DNA of 45,226 bases from the NCBI GenBank assembly GCA_020049295.1, contig JAIFLC010000103.1, positions 1 to 45,226 on the forward strand, in the 5' to 3' direction. The notes under the pieces are model-generated. The model saw nothing but the letters and a program-made list of their open reading frames with translations. It searched no databases and had not been told where the DNA came from. A program made the position numbers and the translations under genes. The first letter of the stretch is position 1; the number at the start of each line of letters is the position of its first letter. Positions 21,279 to 32,681 of the stretch are shown piece by piece. Origin of the DNA: Bacteroidota bacterium (lineage in GTDB: Bacteria > Bacteroidota > Bacteroidia > Bacteroidales > UBA12077).

Positions 21279-21833
21279 ATGGAAATGAAGATATACACAA
21301 AAACAGGTGATAAAGGAGAAACTTCGCTTATTGGAGGTACACGAGTACCAAAATATCATGATCGAATAGAAGCCTACGGAACAATTGACGAATTAATTTC
21401 TTATATTGGATTAATTAGAGATCAGCAAATAGATGATTATTACAAAAAAATATTGATTCAGATACAAGATAGGTTAATGACTTGTGCTTCGATAATCGCT
21501 ACGGATTGTGAAAACTGCAAGGTTAAAATCCCGGAATTATACAATACTGATATCGAATCTCTTGAAAAAGAGATAGATACTATGGAAAGCAAGCTTAAAC
21601 CCTTAACATCATTTATTTTACCAGGAGGGCATACTACGGTTTCATATTGTCATATTGCCCGCAATGTTTGCCGACGAGCAGAAAGAAATTCATTAAAAGT
21701 TAAAGATCAATTTAAAAACAGCGAAAAAGTTATTCAATATTTAAATCGTTTATCAGATTATTTATTTGTGCTATCACGCAAGCTATCAGTAGATTTAGGA
21801 GCACAAGAAATTCCATGGAAACCACAAATATGA
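21279..21833 (+). CDS. Cob(I)yrinic acid a,c-diamide adenosyltransferase (PduO type)
   Basis: MKIYTKTGDKGETSLIGGTRVPKYHDRIEAYGTIDELIS; ARNVCRRAERN. Start moved to the internal ATG. Confidence 0.93.
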   Translation: MEMKIYTKTGDKGETSLIGGTRVPKYHDRIEAYGTIDELISYIGLIRDQQIDDYYKKILIQIQDRLMTCASIIATDCENCKVKIPELYNTDIESLEKEIDTMESKLKPLTSFILPGGHTTVSYCHIARNVCRRAERNSLKVKDQFKNSEKVIQYLNRLSDYLFVLSRKLSVDLGAQEIPWKPQI

Positions 21834-21841
21834 AAAAATAA

Positions 21842-21871
21842 TTTGGTATTTTAATATTATTTCTATATTTG
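21842..21871 (+). promoter_or_regulatory. Bacteroidota-type promoter (TTTG -N18- TATATTTG)
   Basis: TTTG 21842-21845 and TATATTTG 21864-21871, 35 nt before the ATG at 21907. Confidence 0.55.
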
Positions 21872-21906
21872 CAAAATTTTAAGGGTATAATAAAAAATAA
21901 TTATAT

Positions 21907-22128
21907 ATGTATTGGACATTAGAATTAGCATCAAAACTGGAAGATGCCCCATGGCCGGCATCAAAAGAAGAACTTATCGATTTTGCAATTCGATCGGGTG
22001 CACCAATGGAGGTAATTGAAAACCTTCAAGAGATTGAGGATGAAGGCGAAATTTACGAAAGTATTGAAGATATTTGGCCAGATTATCCAAGTAAAGACGA
22101 TTTCTTTTTTAACGAAGACGAATACTAA
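21907..22128 (+). CDS. DUF2795 domain-containing protein
   Basis: 73 aa acidic protein; YWTLELASKLEDAPWPASKEELIDFAIRSGAPMEVIENLQEIEDEGE. Confidence 0.8.
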   Translation: MYWTLELASKLEDAPWPASKEELIDFAIRSGAPMEVIENLQEIEDEGEIYESIEDIWPDYPSKDDFFFNEDEY

Positions 22129-22134
22129 AAATAA

Positions 22135-22156
22135 AGGGGACTTAATAAAGTCCCCT
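22135..22156. terminator. Intrinsic terminator between convergent genes
   Basis: aggggactt-aata-aagtcccct perfect 9-bp stem, T-rich downstream; its right end overlaps the minus-strand stop at 22155. Confidence 0.8.
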
Positions 22157-22544
22157 AATTATTTTCATTTAGTTCTTGTAAAAAAATATCTTGCATTTTT
22201 TTGGGTCTCAATTTATCAAACCACTTAAATCCTTTCAGTTTTGTCTCCGCTAATTCTTCTATTGGATATAATGTACCGGCCGGTTGCTTAATCATATTTA
22301 TTCTAGCTACCTGGTTATCTTTTAGGTAAATAATTAAATCGCTGCTTTCGGCCTGGTTAACTCCAATAATCTCCTCTTTATCTTTTGTAAAATAGATAGT
22401 TTGTCCGTTACCAAACACATCAACCTTATAGAGTTTGTTGTTTTTAATATATCCTATCATATTTTTACCGCGAATCTGGTTATAACGGGCTGTATCTTCT
22501 TGCGAAACAATAAATGCTTCCTCATTGAGATAAAACTTATCCAT
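22155..22544 (-). CDS. OstA-like (LptA/OstA) protein, C-terminal fragment of a split gene
   Basis: 129 aa; AFIVSQEDTARYNQIRGKNMIGYIKNNKLYKVDVFGNGQTIYF and LKGFKWFDKLRPKKMQDIF match the family C-terminus. Same frame as the upstream ORF, separated by one TAA. Confidence 0.75.
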   Translation of the reverse strand: MDKFYLNEEAFIVSQEDTARYNQIRGKNMIGYIKNNKLYKVDVFGNGQTIYFTKDKEEIIGVNQAESSDLIIYLKDNQVARINMIKQPAGTLYPIEELAETKLKGFKWFDKLRPKKMQDIFLQELNENN

Positions 22545-23603
22545 TTATCTATTTTTGGTTGAATCTTTAAACGAGTATGCCATTGAATCGCATCGCCCCT
22601 GAAAATCATCTCTAAAAATCTTAACCTTATAATATGCTTTCAGAATCCTGTGTAATCCAGATGAATCGTATTCTGAACGCAATGTATCGGCATGTAAAAA
22701 TAACGAATCGATTTTATCTGTAACTTGAATTAATAACGCTTTATCGGTAATTAAAAAATTCTCAGGTTCTTTTTGATAATATGCATAATGTCCTTTAAGA
22801 ATCATGTTTTCTGTTGTGTCAATCAGGCTAATATTCTGAAATGCTTTTCCAACACCCTGCATATCATTATAATATAAACTATCACCTTTTAAAATTTTTT
22901 CTTTGTTTTGATAAACAGCATTCTTATTAAACTGAAAAATCTTTGCTTCTGTATTATACCATCCATTTTCTGCATATAAATGTTCCTCTTCGTTATAAAT
23001 ATTGGTTGGACCTACAAAAAATGCAATTTCAGTTTTGGTATTATATTTTAATGTATCTGTTTCTATTGTATAATCAGGTGATTTACCAACAACACTGTCT
23101 TTAAAAAAGAACATGCTTTCTTTAAAAAAGTAATATCCTATCGAGCTTGTTAATACATTATCACTACTTATTATTTTTCCACCATTAAAATACCAGGCAA
23201 CATCCTGCGTATTATTAAAATCGAGTGAATCGGTATAAAGGGTAGTTTCATCATCTTTTAAGCTTACATTGTGTCTTATTTTGCCAATAGTAGAGTTCCC
23301 ATCATATCGCATAAAATCGCCATAAAGATGAATTGTATCACCTCTGCTAACATGAACGTGGTTATAAGCAAAAAAAACATTTTCGTTAGCAAAAAGGTAA
23401 GCACTGTCACAATAAATCGTTGCATTATTATGCTTAAATATAACATTGCCGATAAATCGTCTTACTCCTTCGGATTGTTTACCTCCGGCAAGGTAATCGG
23501 AATTAACAATCTGAATCTGCTCTCTTTTTTGAGCCAACAAATGTGGTGAAAAGAAAAAGATTAAGGTGAAAAGAATACCAATTATGCTTATTCTGCTTAG
23601 CAT
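22545..23603 (-). CDS. OstA-like (LptA/OstA) protein, N-terminal portion of a split gene
   Basis: 352 aa; signal peptide; repeated OstA-like elements (ATIYCDSAYLFANENVFFAYNHVHVSRGDTIHLYGD, ILKGDSLYYND). Ends ..CDSMAYSFKDSTKNR-stop. Confidence 0.82.
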   Translation of the reverse strand: MLSRISIIGILFTLIFFFSPHLLAQKREQIQIVNSDYLAGGKQSEGVRRFIGNVIFKHNNATIYCDSAYLFANENVFFAYNHVHVSRGDTIHLYGDFMRYDGNSTIGKIRHNVSLKDDETTLYTDSLDFNNTQDVAWYFNGGKIISSDNVLTSSIGYYFFKESMFFFKDSVVGKSPDYTIETDTLKYNTKTEIAFFVGPTNIYNEEEHLYAENGWYNTEAKIFQFNKNAVYQNKEKILKGDSLYYNDMQGVGKAFQNISLIDTTENMILKGHYAYYQKEPENFLITDKALLIQVTDKIDSLFLHADTLRSEYDSSGLHRILKAYYKVKIFRDDFQGRCDSMAYSFKDSTKNR

Positions 23604-23626
23604 GAAAACAGTATGTAATGAATCAA

Positions 23627-24982
23627 TTATTTAATCCAGCCTTTCTTCAGAAACTCGCATTCAACAAATGATTCATCGATATGAATATAGGTTTTCTTTT
23701 TATGTTCATCGAGCCATTTATTAATTAGTTCTTGTTGTTTTATTGATAATGCAAGTTGTTCAATATTTTCGTAATCATCTTTAAGGTCTGCCTTGTGGGC
23801 GTCAATTTTTCTCTTAATCCTGATTATTTTATACACGATATCACCTTTTTCATCAACCGATTCAAATGGGTCTGACAGTTCACCAACCTTAAGTTTCTGA
23901 ACTGTATTATACATTTCCTGAGGTAACTCGTCAAGCTCAAACTTGGTTGATGAGTTTGATGGGTTTACCATAATTCCATCATTAAATTTTGATTGTTCAT
24001 CTTCGGAAAGCTTTAAGGCAGCAGCTTTAAAAGTTAAGCTATCGAGGCGCAGGAGATTCGAAATACTATCCAATTTATTCATTGCTCTTGTTTTTACTTC
24101 GATATCAACCTTTGGTTTAATTAAGATATGACGCACATTAGCTTGATTACCTTCTTTGGCTATAAGCTGAATTAGGTGGAAACCAAATGTTGATTCAACA
24201 ATACGTGACACTGCATCATCTTTTAAAGAAAAAGCTGTTTTTGCAAATTCAGGATCAAGCTCTTCGCGTGTTCTAAACCCAAGCTCACCACCTTTTCGAG
24301 CTGATCCGGGATCTTCAGAGTATAAAACAGCCAATGTTGTAAAACGTTCGCCATCCTGTATTCGTTGTCGCAGCCCTAATAGTTTTTCACGCGCAGAAGC
24401 ACGTGAAATTTCACTAGCTATTGGAACAATTACAATTTGTTGGATTTCATACTGCGTATTAATCATTGGGATACTATCCGGATCAAGGTTTTTGTAAAAC
24501 CGATTTACTTCTTTTGGAGAAATTGTTAAACTTGAAACAATTTCACTTTGCATCATCTGTGTAAGTAACTGATCATGTATAAGTGGTCGGAAATCTTCCT
24601 TAATTTCTAAAATTGATTTATTATAGTACTCTTCCAACTTTTTTTCTGATCCAATTTGTCGGATAAAATAGGTTAATCTGCGTTCCAGCTCAGATTCGAC
24701 CCTGTTTGCGCCCACGACCAAACTATCTAATTCGGCTTGAGTCAATAGCAATCTTTGTGCTAAAAGTTCTTCCAGTACTTCACATTTTATGTTTTCGCTT
24801 TGTGATTTGTATCCCTGAGCAACAAACTGAAGAACCTGATTTTCAACATCCGACTGCAAAACAACTTTGTCACCCACAACTGCAATAACCTGATCAATCA
24901 TTACCTTATCCTGACCAAAATTAGCATTGGAAAAAAAGAGAAAAGAAATTATACAAATAGCATTCTTAAATTTTCGAATCAT
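23627..24982 (-). CDS. SurA-like periplasmic peptidyl-prolyl isomerase/chaperone
   Basis: 451 aa; signal peptide, MIDQVIAVVGDKVVLQSDVENQ SurA_N, parvulin motifs (YSEDPGSARKGGELGFRTREELDPEFAKTAFSL). Confidence 0.9.
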   Translation of the reverse strand: MIRKFKNAICIISFLFFSNANFGQDKVMIDQVIAVVGDKVVLQSDVENQVLQFVAQGYKSQSENIKCEVLEELLAQRLLLTQAELDSLVVGANRVESELERRLTYFIRQIGSEKKLEEYYNKSILEIKEDFRPLIHDQLLTQMMQSEIVSSLTISPKEVNRFYKNLDPDSIPMINTQYEIQQIVIVPIASEISRASAREKLLGLRQRIQDGERFTTLAVLYSEDPGSARKGGELGFRTREELDPEFAKTAFSLKDDAVSRIVESTFGFHLIQLIAKEGNQANVRHILIKPKVDIEVKTRAMNKLDSISNLLRLDSLTFKAAALKLSEDEQSKFNDGIMVNPSNSSTKFELDELPQEMYNTVQKLKVGELSDPFESVDEKGDIVYKIIRIKRKIDAHKADLKDDYENIEQLALSIKQQELINKWLDEHKKKTYIHIDESFVECEFLKKGWIK

Positions 24983-24993
24983 TTTAATATGTT

Positions 24994-25836
24994 TTAATAA
25001 ATTACAAACTCATTTCTATCTAAAGCATCATTATAAATATTGTTTTCAATTTCTTCGAGAAAAGTAAATTTTCTTTTATTTAGAACTATGCTTTTAATTT
25101 TTAATTCGGCATAATCAATTGGCTGAACATCGCTTTTTAAAGCATAGTCATTAATTTTAACCAAATAATAATATGTTGAATCACTTGTTTCAATAAACTT
25201 TTGGTATTTAAGTAACTGATCTTCATTTACATCATTAAGCGGTACTTCGTTAAGCAAATCACTAAATTTTATCCATTGTTCATTAAACGAATGATATTTT
25301 GTTGCATACTGGTAACAATATTCGTCCACTTTTAGTTGGGTATTTTTATCATCCGATCTGAACCATTGTTTTAGGTTTTGAATATCAGGAGCCTGATTCG
25401 AAACCTTAATTATAGTTGCCTTAAGGATATTCTGATTTAAAATAAAATTTCCTGAAAACTGATTATAATAGTTTTTTACTTCGTTTTCTGTAACTATGGT
25501 GTCTATTTTTTGTCTTATTAATTCTTGCTTATATCTGAATATTAATAATGAAGATCTGTAATCATCAATTTCTTTTTGTATGTTTTTACTTTCATTCGAC
25601 AGATTAATTTCTGCTTTACGAACCATAAGCTGCTTTTTAATCCAATTGTTAATATAATTTCGCACAATTATAATACTGTCATCTTTTGAAATTTTAGGAG
25701 AAACTATCCCCTCTAAATCACTTACATAAAGATATGAATCATATACTTTTGCTACTGCGCGATTTGAGTCCGTCGATTTTTCTTTTGAACAAGATACTAG
25801 GAAGAACAATAAAAATATATATACTAAAGTCCTCAT
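24994..25836 (-). CDS. SurA/PpiC-related lipoprotein lacking a clear parvulin domain
   Basis: 280 aa; lipobox (FLVSCSKE); VAKVYDSYLYVSDLEG and INNWIKKQLMVRKAEINL SurA_N-like; adjacent to two PPIases. Confidence 0.6.
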   Translation of the reverse strand: MRTLVYIFLLFFLVSCSKEKSTDSNRAVAKVYDSYLYVSDLEGIVSPKISKDDSIIIVRNYINNWIKKQLMVRKAEINLSNESKNIQKEIDDYRSSLLIFRYKQELIRQKIDTIVTENEVKNYYNQFSGNFILNQNILKATIIKVSNQAPDIQNLKQWFRSDDKNTQLKVDEYCYQYATKYHSFNEQWIKFSDLLNEVPLNDVNEDQLLKYQKFIETSDSTYYYLVKINDYALKSDVQPIDYAELKIKSIVLNKRKFTFLEEIENNIYNDALDRNEFVIY

Positions 25837-25840
25837 GATT

Positions 25841-27778
25841 TTATTTTAATTCTGATAAAACTGTTTCATTTATCTTAATTTCATATTTTTTACGCAACTC
25901 CTCTGTCCAGCTTTTCTCCAATAAATTTTGATAATCAGATATAATCTGGCCCTTAATTTCTGCAAATGATTTATAATATCGAGGTAAAATTTTACCTTTT
26001 ACTATTGCATTTTTAAAATTATCTGGTTTAGTCATCTTCCAAATATAATAATCAACATATTCATTTTCACCCTTTTTAAAAACGCTTGTCACAATTTTTA
26101 ATTGTTCGTTATTTGTTGAATTGAATTTTTTAAGTAAATCATCATTTGTGATTTTTGAACCAAAGGTGCTTTTATTAATTATTTTGGACACCTTTTTTAA
26201 AATTTTAGGATTTGAAGCATAGTAAACAGACCCTTCATATTTTTCTTCTCCCAAATAATTCTGTTTATTATCTTCATAAAACTTCAATTGGCCAATAGAA
26301 TCATTTAGCGCTTTTGACCAAATCTTTTGGTCTGTTATTTCGAAATATAAAATTCCATCCCGATATTCCTTAACGGTAAATTTAAATTCAGTATACTTGT
26401 TTTCCAACATCTTGTCTTCAATTTCGAGAATTTTGCTTTCGATAAAAAGATTAAAAAGAAATTTAAGTCCATCCGGATTTAAATTAGAAGTTCCTTCCAA
26501 ACTGTTTAAATAATCCTTGAATTCCTTTTCGCGAGTTACTTTGCCTGAATACACAAACAACGTATCATTTTGCTTAAATTTTTTATCGAGATACTTGTGA
26601 TTTGCCATTAGCCTGTTTTCAATCGTATCAAAATATATAGGAGTATTGGATTCTTTAATCCTAAATCCATATTGTTTTTTTAGTTTATTTACCAATGCTG
26701 TTCGGGCAATTTCAATCCGTTGATCCTTTCCAATTTTATATTTCAACTCAGATTCCATATCATCGAAAGTACCAACCTCTTTGCGGTCAATTCGTTTAAT
26801 TATATGCCATCCAAAACTAGTTTTAACGGGCTGTGAAATAGTTCCATTTGCAGCCAAGCTAAACGCAGCTTTTTCGAATTCAGGAATCATCTTACCTGTT
26901 CCAAACCATGGCAATTCACCTCCATTGTTTACCGAACCTCTATCTTCGGAGTATTGTTTTGCAAGTTCAGAAAAATCCTCACCATTTTTAATACGATGAT
27001 AAATTTCATTAATCTGTTCTTTTTTACGCTGCTCATCTGCAGGAATAATTCCCTGAGGAGTTAACAGCATAATATGCGCAACTTTTATTTGTCCAATTGA
27101 TTTTCGAACATCTGTCTTTTTAATGATATGATATCCAAACTGCGTTCGTATAGGCATTGATATATCACCAACATTCATTTGATAAACAGCACTTTCGAAA
27201 GGATAAACCATATCAAAAACCGTGAAATAGCCTAAATCGCCTTCGTTATATTTAACAGACTTATCGTCAGAAGCGCCTTTAGCAACATATTCGAATGGTT
27301 CACCGTTAAATACTCTGTTTCTAAGAGCTATTGCTTTTTCATAGGCAAACAACGTATCTTCCGGCAAAGCATCTGGACTTAATTCAACATGGATATGACT
27401 GGCTCTTACTTCGGATAGCAATCGTGTATATGCTTCCTTAATTAGTTTATCGTTTGTTTCTTTATCAATAAGATAGGGTCTAGCCAACTGATCTCTATAT
27501 CCTTTTAGTTCGTTTTTAAATGAAACCAATGTATCAAATCCAAGTTTTTCTGCTTCTCGAACCTTAAGTTGGAAATTAATGAATAGCTGAAGATATTCAT
27601 CTACTGATATTATTTCACCAGTAGTAATATTTGTTTTGTTCTTGTTATAAAGTCTTAGAAATTCATCCTTGCTTATTTTTTTTCCGTCAATAGTTAACAA
27701 CGTTTCATTAGTTTGCTGCTGAGCATTTAACTGAATACTTAAAAAAAATGCAAGAACAAAAAATACTCTTTTATTCAT
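25841..27778 (-). CDS. Peptidylprolyl isomerase with two parvulin domains (PpiC/SurA type)
   Basis: Two rotamase blocks (SHIHVELS...GDLGYFTVFDMVYPFESAVY; KVAHIMLLT...YSEDRGSVNNGGELPWFGTGKMIPEFEKAAFSL). Start moved to Met33 of the ORF (MNKRVFFVLAFFLSIQLNAQ signal peptide), removing the overlap with guaB. Confidence 0.9.
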   Translation of the reverse strand: MNKRVFFVLAFFLSIQLNAQQQTNETLLTIDGKKISKDEFLRLYNKNKTNITTGEIISVDEYLQLFINFQLKVREAEKLGFDTLVSFKNELKGYRDQLARPYLIDKETNDKLIKEAYTRLLSEVRASHIHVELSPDALPEDTLFAYEKAIALRNRVFNGEPFEYVAKGASDDKSVKYNEGDLGYFTVFDMVYPFESAVYQMNVGDISMPIRTQFGYHIIKKTDVRKSIGQIKVAHIMLLTPQGIIPADEQRKKEQINEIYHRIKNGEDFSELAKQYSEDRGSVNNGGELPWFGTGKMIPEFEKAAFSLAANGTISQPVKTSFGWHIIKRIDRKEVGTFDDMESELKYKIGKDQRIEIARTALVNKLKKQYGFRIKESNTPIYFDTIENRLMANHKYLDKKFKQNDTLFVYSGKVTREKEFKDYLNSLEGTSNLNPDGLKFLFNLFIESKILEIEDKMLENKYTEFKFTVKEYRDGILYFEITDQKIWSKALNDSIGQLKFYEDNKQNYLGEEKYEGSVYYASNPKILKKVSKIINKSTFGSKITNDDLLKKFNSTNNEQLKIVTSVFKKGENEYVDYYIWKMTKPDNFKNAIVKGKILPRYYKSFAEIKGQIISDYQNLLEKSWTEELRKKYEIKINETVLSELK

Positions 27779-27809
27779 ATCAAATGGATTTTTTCTTTTT
27801 GATAGTAAA

Positions 27810-29366
<1,557 letters not shown>

Positions 29367-29428
29367 TCAAAAGAATCGATTTTTTTAACGATTTTTAACC
29401 TGCTCAAAAATACATATAAAAAAACAAC

Positions 29429-31342
29429 ATGAACCAGTACGAACAAATATTGGTTAAATATTGGGGATATTCTAAATTCAGACCTCTACAGGAAGATATT
29501 ATTAACTCTGTATTGTCGGGAAAGGATACTCTTGCCCTTATGCCTACAGGTGGCGGAAAATCAATTACATTCCAGGTACCAGCAATGGCTAAAGAAGGTT
29601 TATGTATTGTAATTACACCATTAATTGCTTTAATGAAAGATCAGGTTGAAAACCTGAATAACAGAGGTATAAAAGCTCTTTCTATCTATTCGGGAATGTC
29701 GAGAGATGAAATCGATATTACGCTTGAAAATTGTATTTATGGTAACGTTAAGTTTTTATATGTTTCGCCCGAACGACTGGATACCGAAATTTTTCAGTTG
29801 AGGGTAAAACACATGCAAATTAACCTTTTAGCTATTGATGAAGCTCACTGCATTTCAGAGTGGGGTTATGATTTCAGACCATCATATCTTCGAATTGCTG
29901 AATTTCGAAATCTTATACCTGATGTTCCAGTTCTAGCACTCACTGCCACGGCTACTTCAAAAGTAGTTGATGATATTCAACAAAAATTAAATTTTAAAGA
30001 GAAAAACCTGCTTCAAAAAAGTTTCGAACGGAAAAACCTGGTTTATCTGGTTCGTAATATTGATGATAAGATGAAATATTTGCTCGAAACAATAAATAAG
30101 GTAAAAGGAAGTGGAATTATTTATGTACGCAATCGTAAAAAAACAAAAGAAATAGCAGTTTTTCTGCAGAAAAATAAAATATCTGCCGATTATTATCATG
30201 CAGGATTAAAACACGAAGACCGAAGTAAAAAACAAAATGCCTGGAAGCAAGGTACAACAAGGATTATTGTAGCAACGAATGCATTCGGTATGGGTATCGA
30301 CAAACCTGATGTACGCTTTGTTATTCATATTGATTTACCCGATAGTATTGAATCCTATTTTCAGGAAGCAGGTCGTGCCGGACGCGATGAGAAAAAAGCA
30401 TATGCCGTTTTGCTTTACAATAACTCCGACAAAGTAAAAGCTGAACAACGAATAGATTCTAATTTTCCGGAAATAAAAGAAATAAAAGAAGTATATCATG
30501 CATTGGGCAATTTTTTTAAAATCCCTTATGGTGGTGGAAAAAACAGTTCATACGATTTCATCATGTATGATTTTGCAAAAAATTACAATTTTAGTTTATT
30601 AAAAATCATAAGTAGCTTGAACTTTTTGCAGCGAGAAGGATATATCGAGCTTACTGATGAATTAAATAATCCATCTAAAATTCATTTTAAAACCAACCGC
30701 GATGACCTATACAAATTTCAGGTAGCCAATGCCCAGTTTGATGGATTTATAAAACTCATTTTGCGATCTTATACAGGTGTTTTTTCTGATTATGTAAGTA
30801 TTGACGAGCATTCGCTTGCTCAAAAAGCAAAGGTTGATCTTGATACTGTTTTTAAGTTTCTTAACCGTTTGAAATCAACAGGTATAATCGATTATATACC
30901 TCAACGGAAAAATCCAATTATATACTATTCCGAAGAAAGACTTGATGATAAATCATTACATATTTCGCGTGAAAACTATGATTTTCGTAAACAACGATAC
31001 TTCGAAAAACTGAAAGCGATTGTTCAGTATGCTGCTTCAACCAATAAATGCCGAAGTCAGGTTTTGCTTGGTTATTTTGGCGAAAGCAATCCTGAGCGAT
31101 GTGGAATGTGTGATGTTTGTACCCGTAGAAACGAACTTGACTTAAGTAAATATGAGTTTGATCTAATACTTGATGAATTAAAAGACATTCTTCAGACACA
31201 ACCAACAAATCTCGATCAATTGGTTAGCCAATCAAAATACAAAAAAGATAAAGTAATTAGGGTCATCCAGTGGTTACTCGATAACGAAAAAATAACAAAA
31301 AATGATCAGGAGCTTTTATGTTGGTTAAAAACCAAAGAATAA
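29429..31342 (+). CDS. recQ: ATP-dependent DNA helicase RecQ
   Basis: 637 aa; ALMPTGGGKSITFQVPA, DEAHCISEWGYDFRPSY, GRAGRDE, zinc motif region (CRSQVLLGYFGE..PERCGMCDVC). Confidence 0.95.
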   Translation: MNQYEQILVKYWGYSKFRPLQEDIINSVLSGKDTLALMPTGGGKSITFQVPAMAKEGLCIVITPLIALMKDQVENLNNRGIKALSIYSGMSRDEIDITLENCIYGNVKFLYVSPERLDTEIFQLRVKHMQINLLAIDEAHCISEWGYDFRPSYLRIAEFRNLIPDVPVLALTATATSKVVDDIQQKLNFKEKNLLQKSFERKNLVYLVRNIDDKMKYLLETINKVKGSGIIYVRNRKKTKEIAVFLQKNKISADYYHAGLKHEDRSKKQNAWKQGTTRIIVATNAFGMGIDKPDVRFVIHIDLPDSIESYFQEAGRAGRDEKKAYAVLLYNNSDKVKAEQRIDSNFPEIKEIKEVYHALGNFFKIPYGGGKNSSYDFIMYDFAKNYNFSLLKIISSLNFLQREGYIELTDELNNPSKIHFKTNRDDLYKFQVANAQFDGFIKLILRSYTGVFSDYVSIDEHSLAQKAKVDLDTVFKFLNRLKSTGIIDYIPQRKNPIIYYSEERLDDKSLHISRENYDFRKQRYFEKLKAIVQYAASTNKCRSQVLLGYFGESNPERCGMCDVCTRRNELDLSKYEFDLILDELKDILQTQPTNLDQLVSQSKYKKDKVIRVIQWLLDNEKITKNDQELLCWLKTKE

Positions 31343-31411
31343 TTTAGTACTTAAAACTCCAGCCTAATTATGCCTTAGTATTTTAAAACTACTTAATACC
31401 GACTTTTTTTA

Positions 31412-31419
31412 TAACTTTG
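31412..31419 (+). promoter_or_regulatory. Bacteroidota-type -7 element (TAACTTTG)
   Basis: Matches TAnnTTTG; 23 nt before the ATG at 31443. Confidence 0.5.
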
Positions 31420-31442
31420 CAACTGATTTTTACGATTAAAGA

Positions 31443-32069
31443 ATGCAAAACGATTCAGAAAATAATTTTGTATACTCACAGGGAGTTACAGATTTCATAA
31501 CTATTTCAGCAGAATTTTGTTTGTTTGTTGAAAAAGCCATAACATTTTCACCTTTCGATTTTTTAGACAAATCAAGAAAAATATTATCACTGCTCTATTT
31601 AAAGGGATCTTTATTGCCAAAATCTGATTATGTGGTGAATGAAGATATTGAGACCTTTGTAACTGAAGAAGATTGGTCCCTTGTGCACGATTCAATACAA
31701 AAAAAACTAGGTTCCTTTGATGAGTATAAGGACGTTCAAATCTCTGAAACCACTAATAATCCAGAAATTATCTCCTTAAGTATTGCCGAAGATATTGCAG
31801 ATATTTACCAGGATATCAAAAATTTTATAAGTTTAGTAAATATGGGTACCGAAGATACTATGCAGGATGCTTTGGGTGAATGTCATGCTAATTTTGATGA
31901 ATACTGGGGTCAAAAAGCAGTAAATGCACTAAAAGCAATTCATACACTATTGCTAAATCCAGATATTGAAAATCTGAGCAATATTATTGACGATTCGGAT
32001 CCAGACGAAAGAGATACCTCTGAATGGTTTATTACACAAAGGCAAAAAGATATTAATAATCTGAATTAG
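31443..32069 (+). CDS. DUF5063 domain-containing protein
   Basis: 208 aa; VTDFITISAEFCLFVEKA; IAEDIADIYQDIKNFI; ALGECHANFDEYWGQKAVNALKAIH; placed before the 3'-5' exonuclease as in many Bacteroidota. Confidence 0.8.
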   Translation: MQNDSENNFVYSQGVTDFITISAEFCLFVEKAITFSPFDFLDKSRKILSLLYLKGSLLPKSDYVVNEDIETFVTEEDWSLVHDSIQKKLGSFDEYKDVQISETTNNPEIISLSIAEDIADIYQDIKNFISLVNMGTEDTMQDALGECHANFDEYWGQKAVNALKAIHTLLLNPDIENLSNIIDDSDPDERDTSEWFITQRQKDINNLN

Positions 32070-32071
32070 AG

Positions 32072-32647
32072 ATGTTTGCAGAAGATATAACCAATGAAGA
32101 AATAAAAGATTATCCCTTAGTTCAGTTTGCAGGTAAGGTATTTATTATTGATACACATAAAAAAGTTGAAGATTTTGCTGGGTTATTAAAAAATCAGCAA
32201 ATTATTGGTATTGACACCGAAACCAGACCCTCATTTAAAAAAGGAGCTAATAATCCTGTTTCACTTTTGCAACTTGCAACACCCAGTCAGGCTTTTCTTT
32301 TTAGAGTAAACTTGATAGGTTTACCAAAGCCTTTGGTCGAAATATTTGAAAATCCCGAAATCAAAAAAATTGGACTTGCACTTAAAGATGATATTCAAAT
32401 TTTAAAGCGATTAAATAATTTTGAAGCAGAGAGTTTTATAGATTTGCAGCACTATGTGAAAGCTTTTGGTATTAAAAGTACAAGTCTGAAGAAAATTATG
32501 GCCATTATTTTTGAACAACGGATATCGAAATCACAACAAGTAACCAACTGGGATCGTCCAGAACTAACTGAAGCACAGCAAATATATGCAGCTACCGATG
32601 CGTGGGCTTGTTTGCAGATCTACAGAAAACTTAACAATCAATTATAG
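32072..32647 (+). CDS. 3'-5' exonuclease domain protein (RNase D-like)
   Basis: 191 aa; IIGIDTETRPSFKKG...SLLQLATPSQAFLFR, ATDAWACLQIY DEDD-type motifs. Confidence 0.88.
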   Translation: MFAEDITNEEIKDYPLVQFAGKVFIIDTHKKVEDFAGLLKNQQIIGIDTETRPSFKKGANNPVSLLQLATPSQAFLFRVNLIGLPKPLVEIFENPEIKKIGLALKDDIQILKRLNNFEAESFIDLQHYVKAFGIKSTSLKKIMAIIFEQRISKSQQVTNWDRPELTEAQQIYAATDAWACLQIYRKLNNQL

Positions 32648-32681
32648 ACAATAAAATATTCCTTATCATTAAAAATAAACC

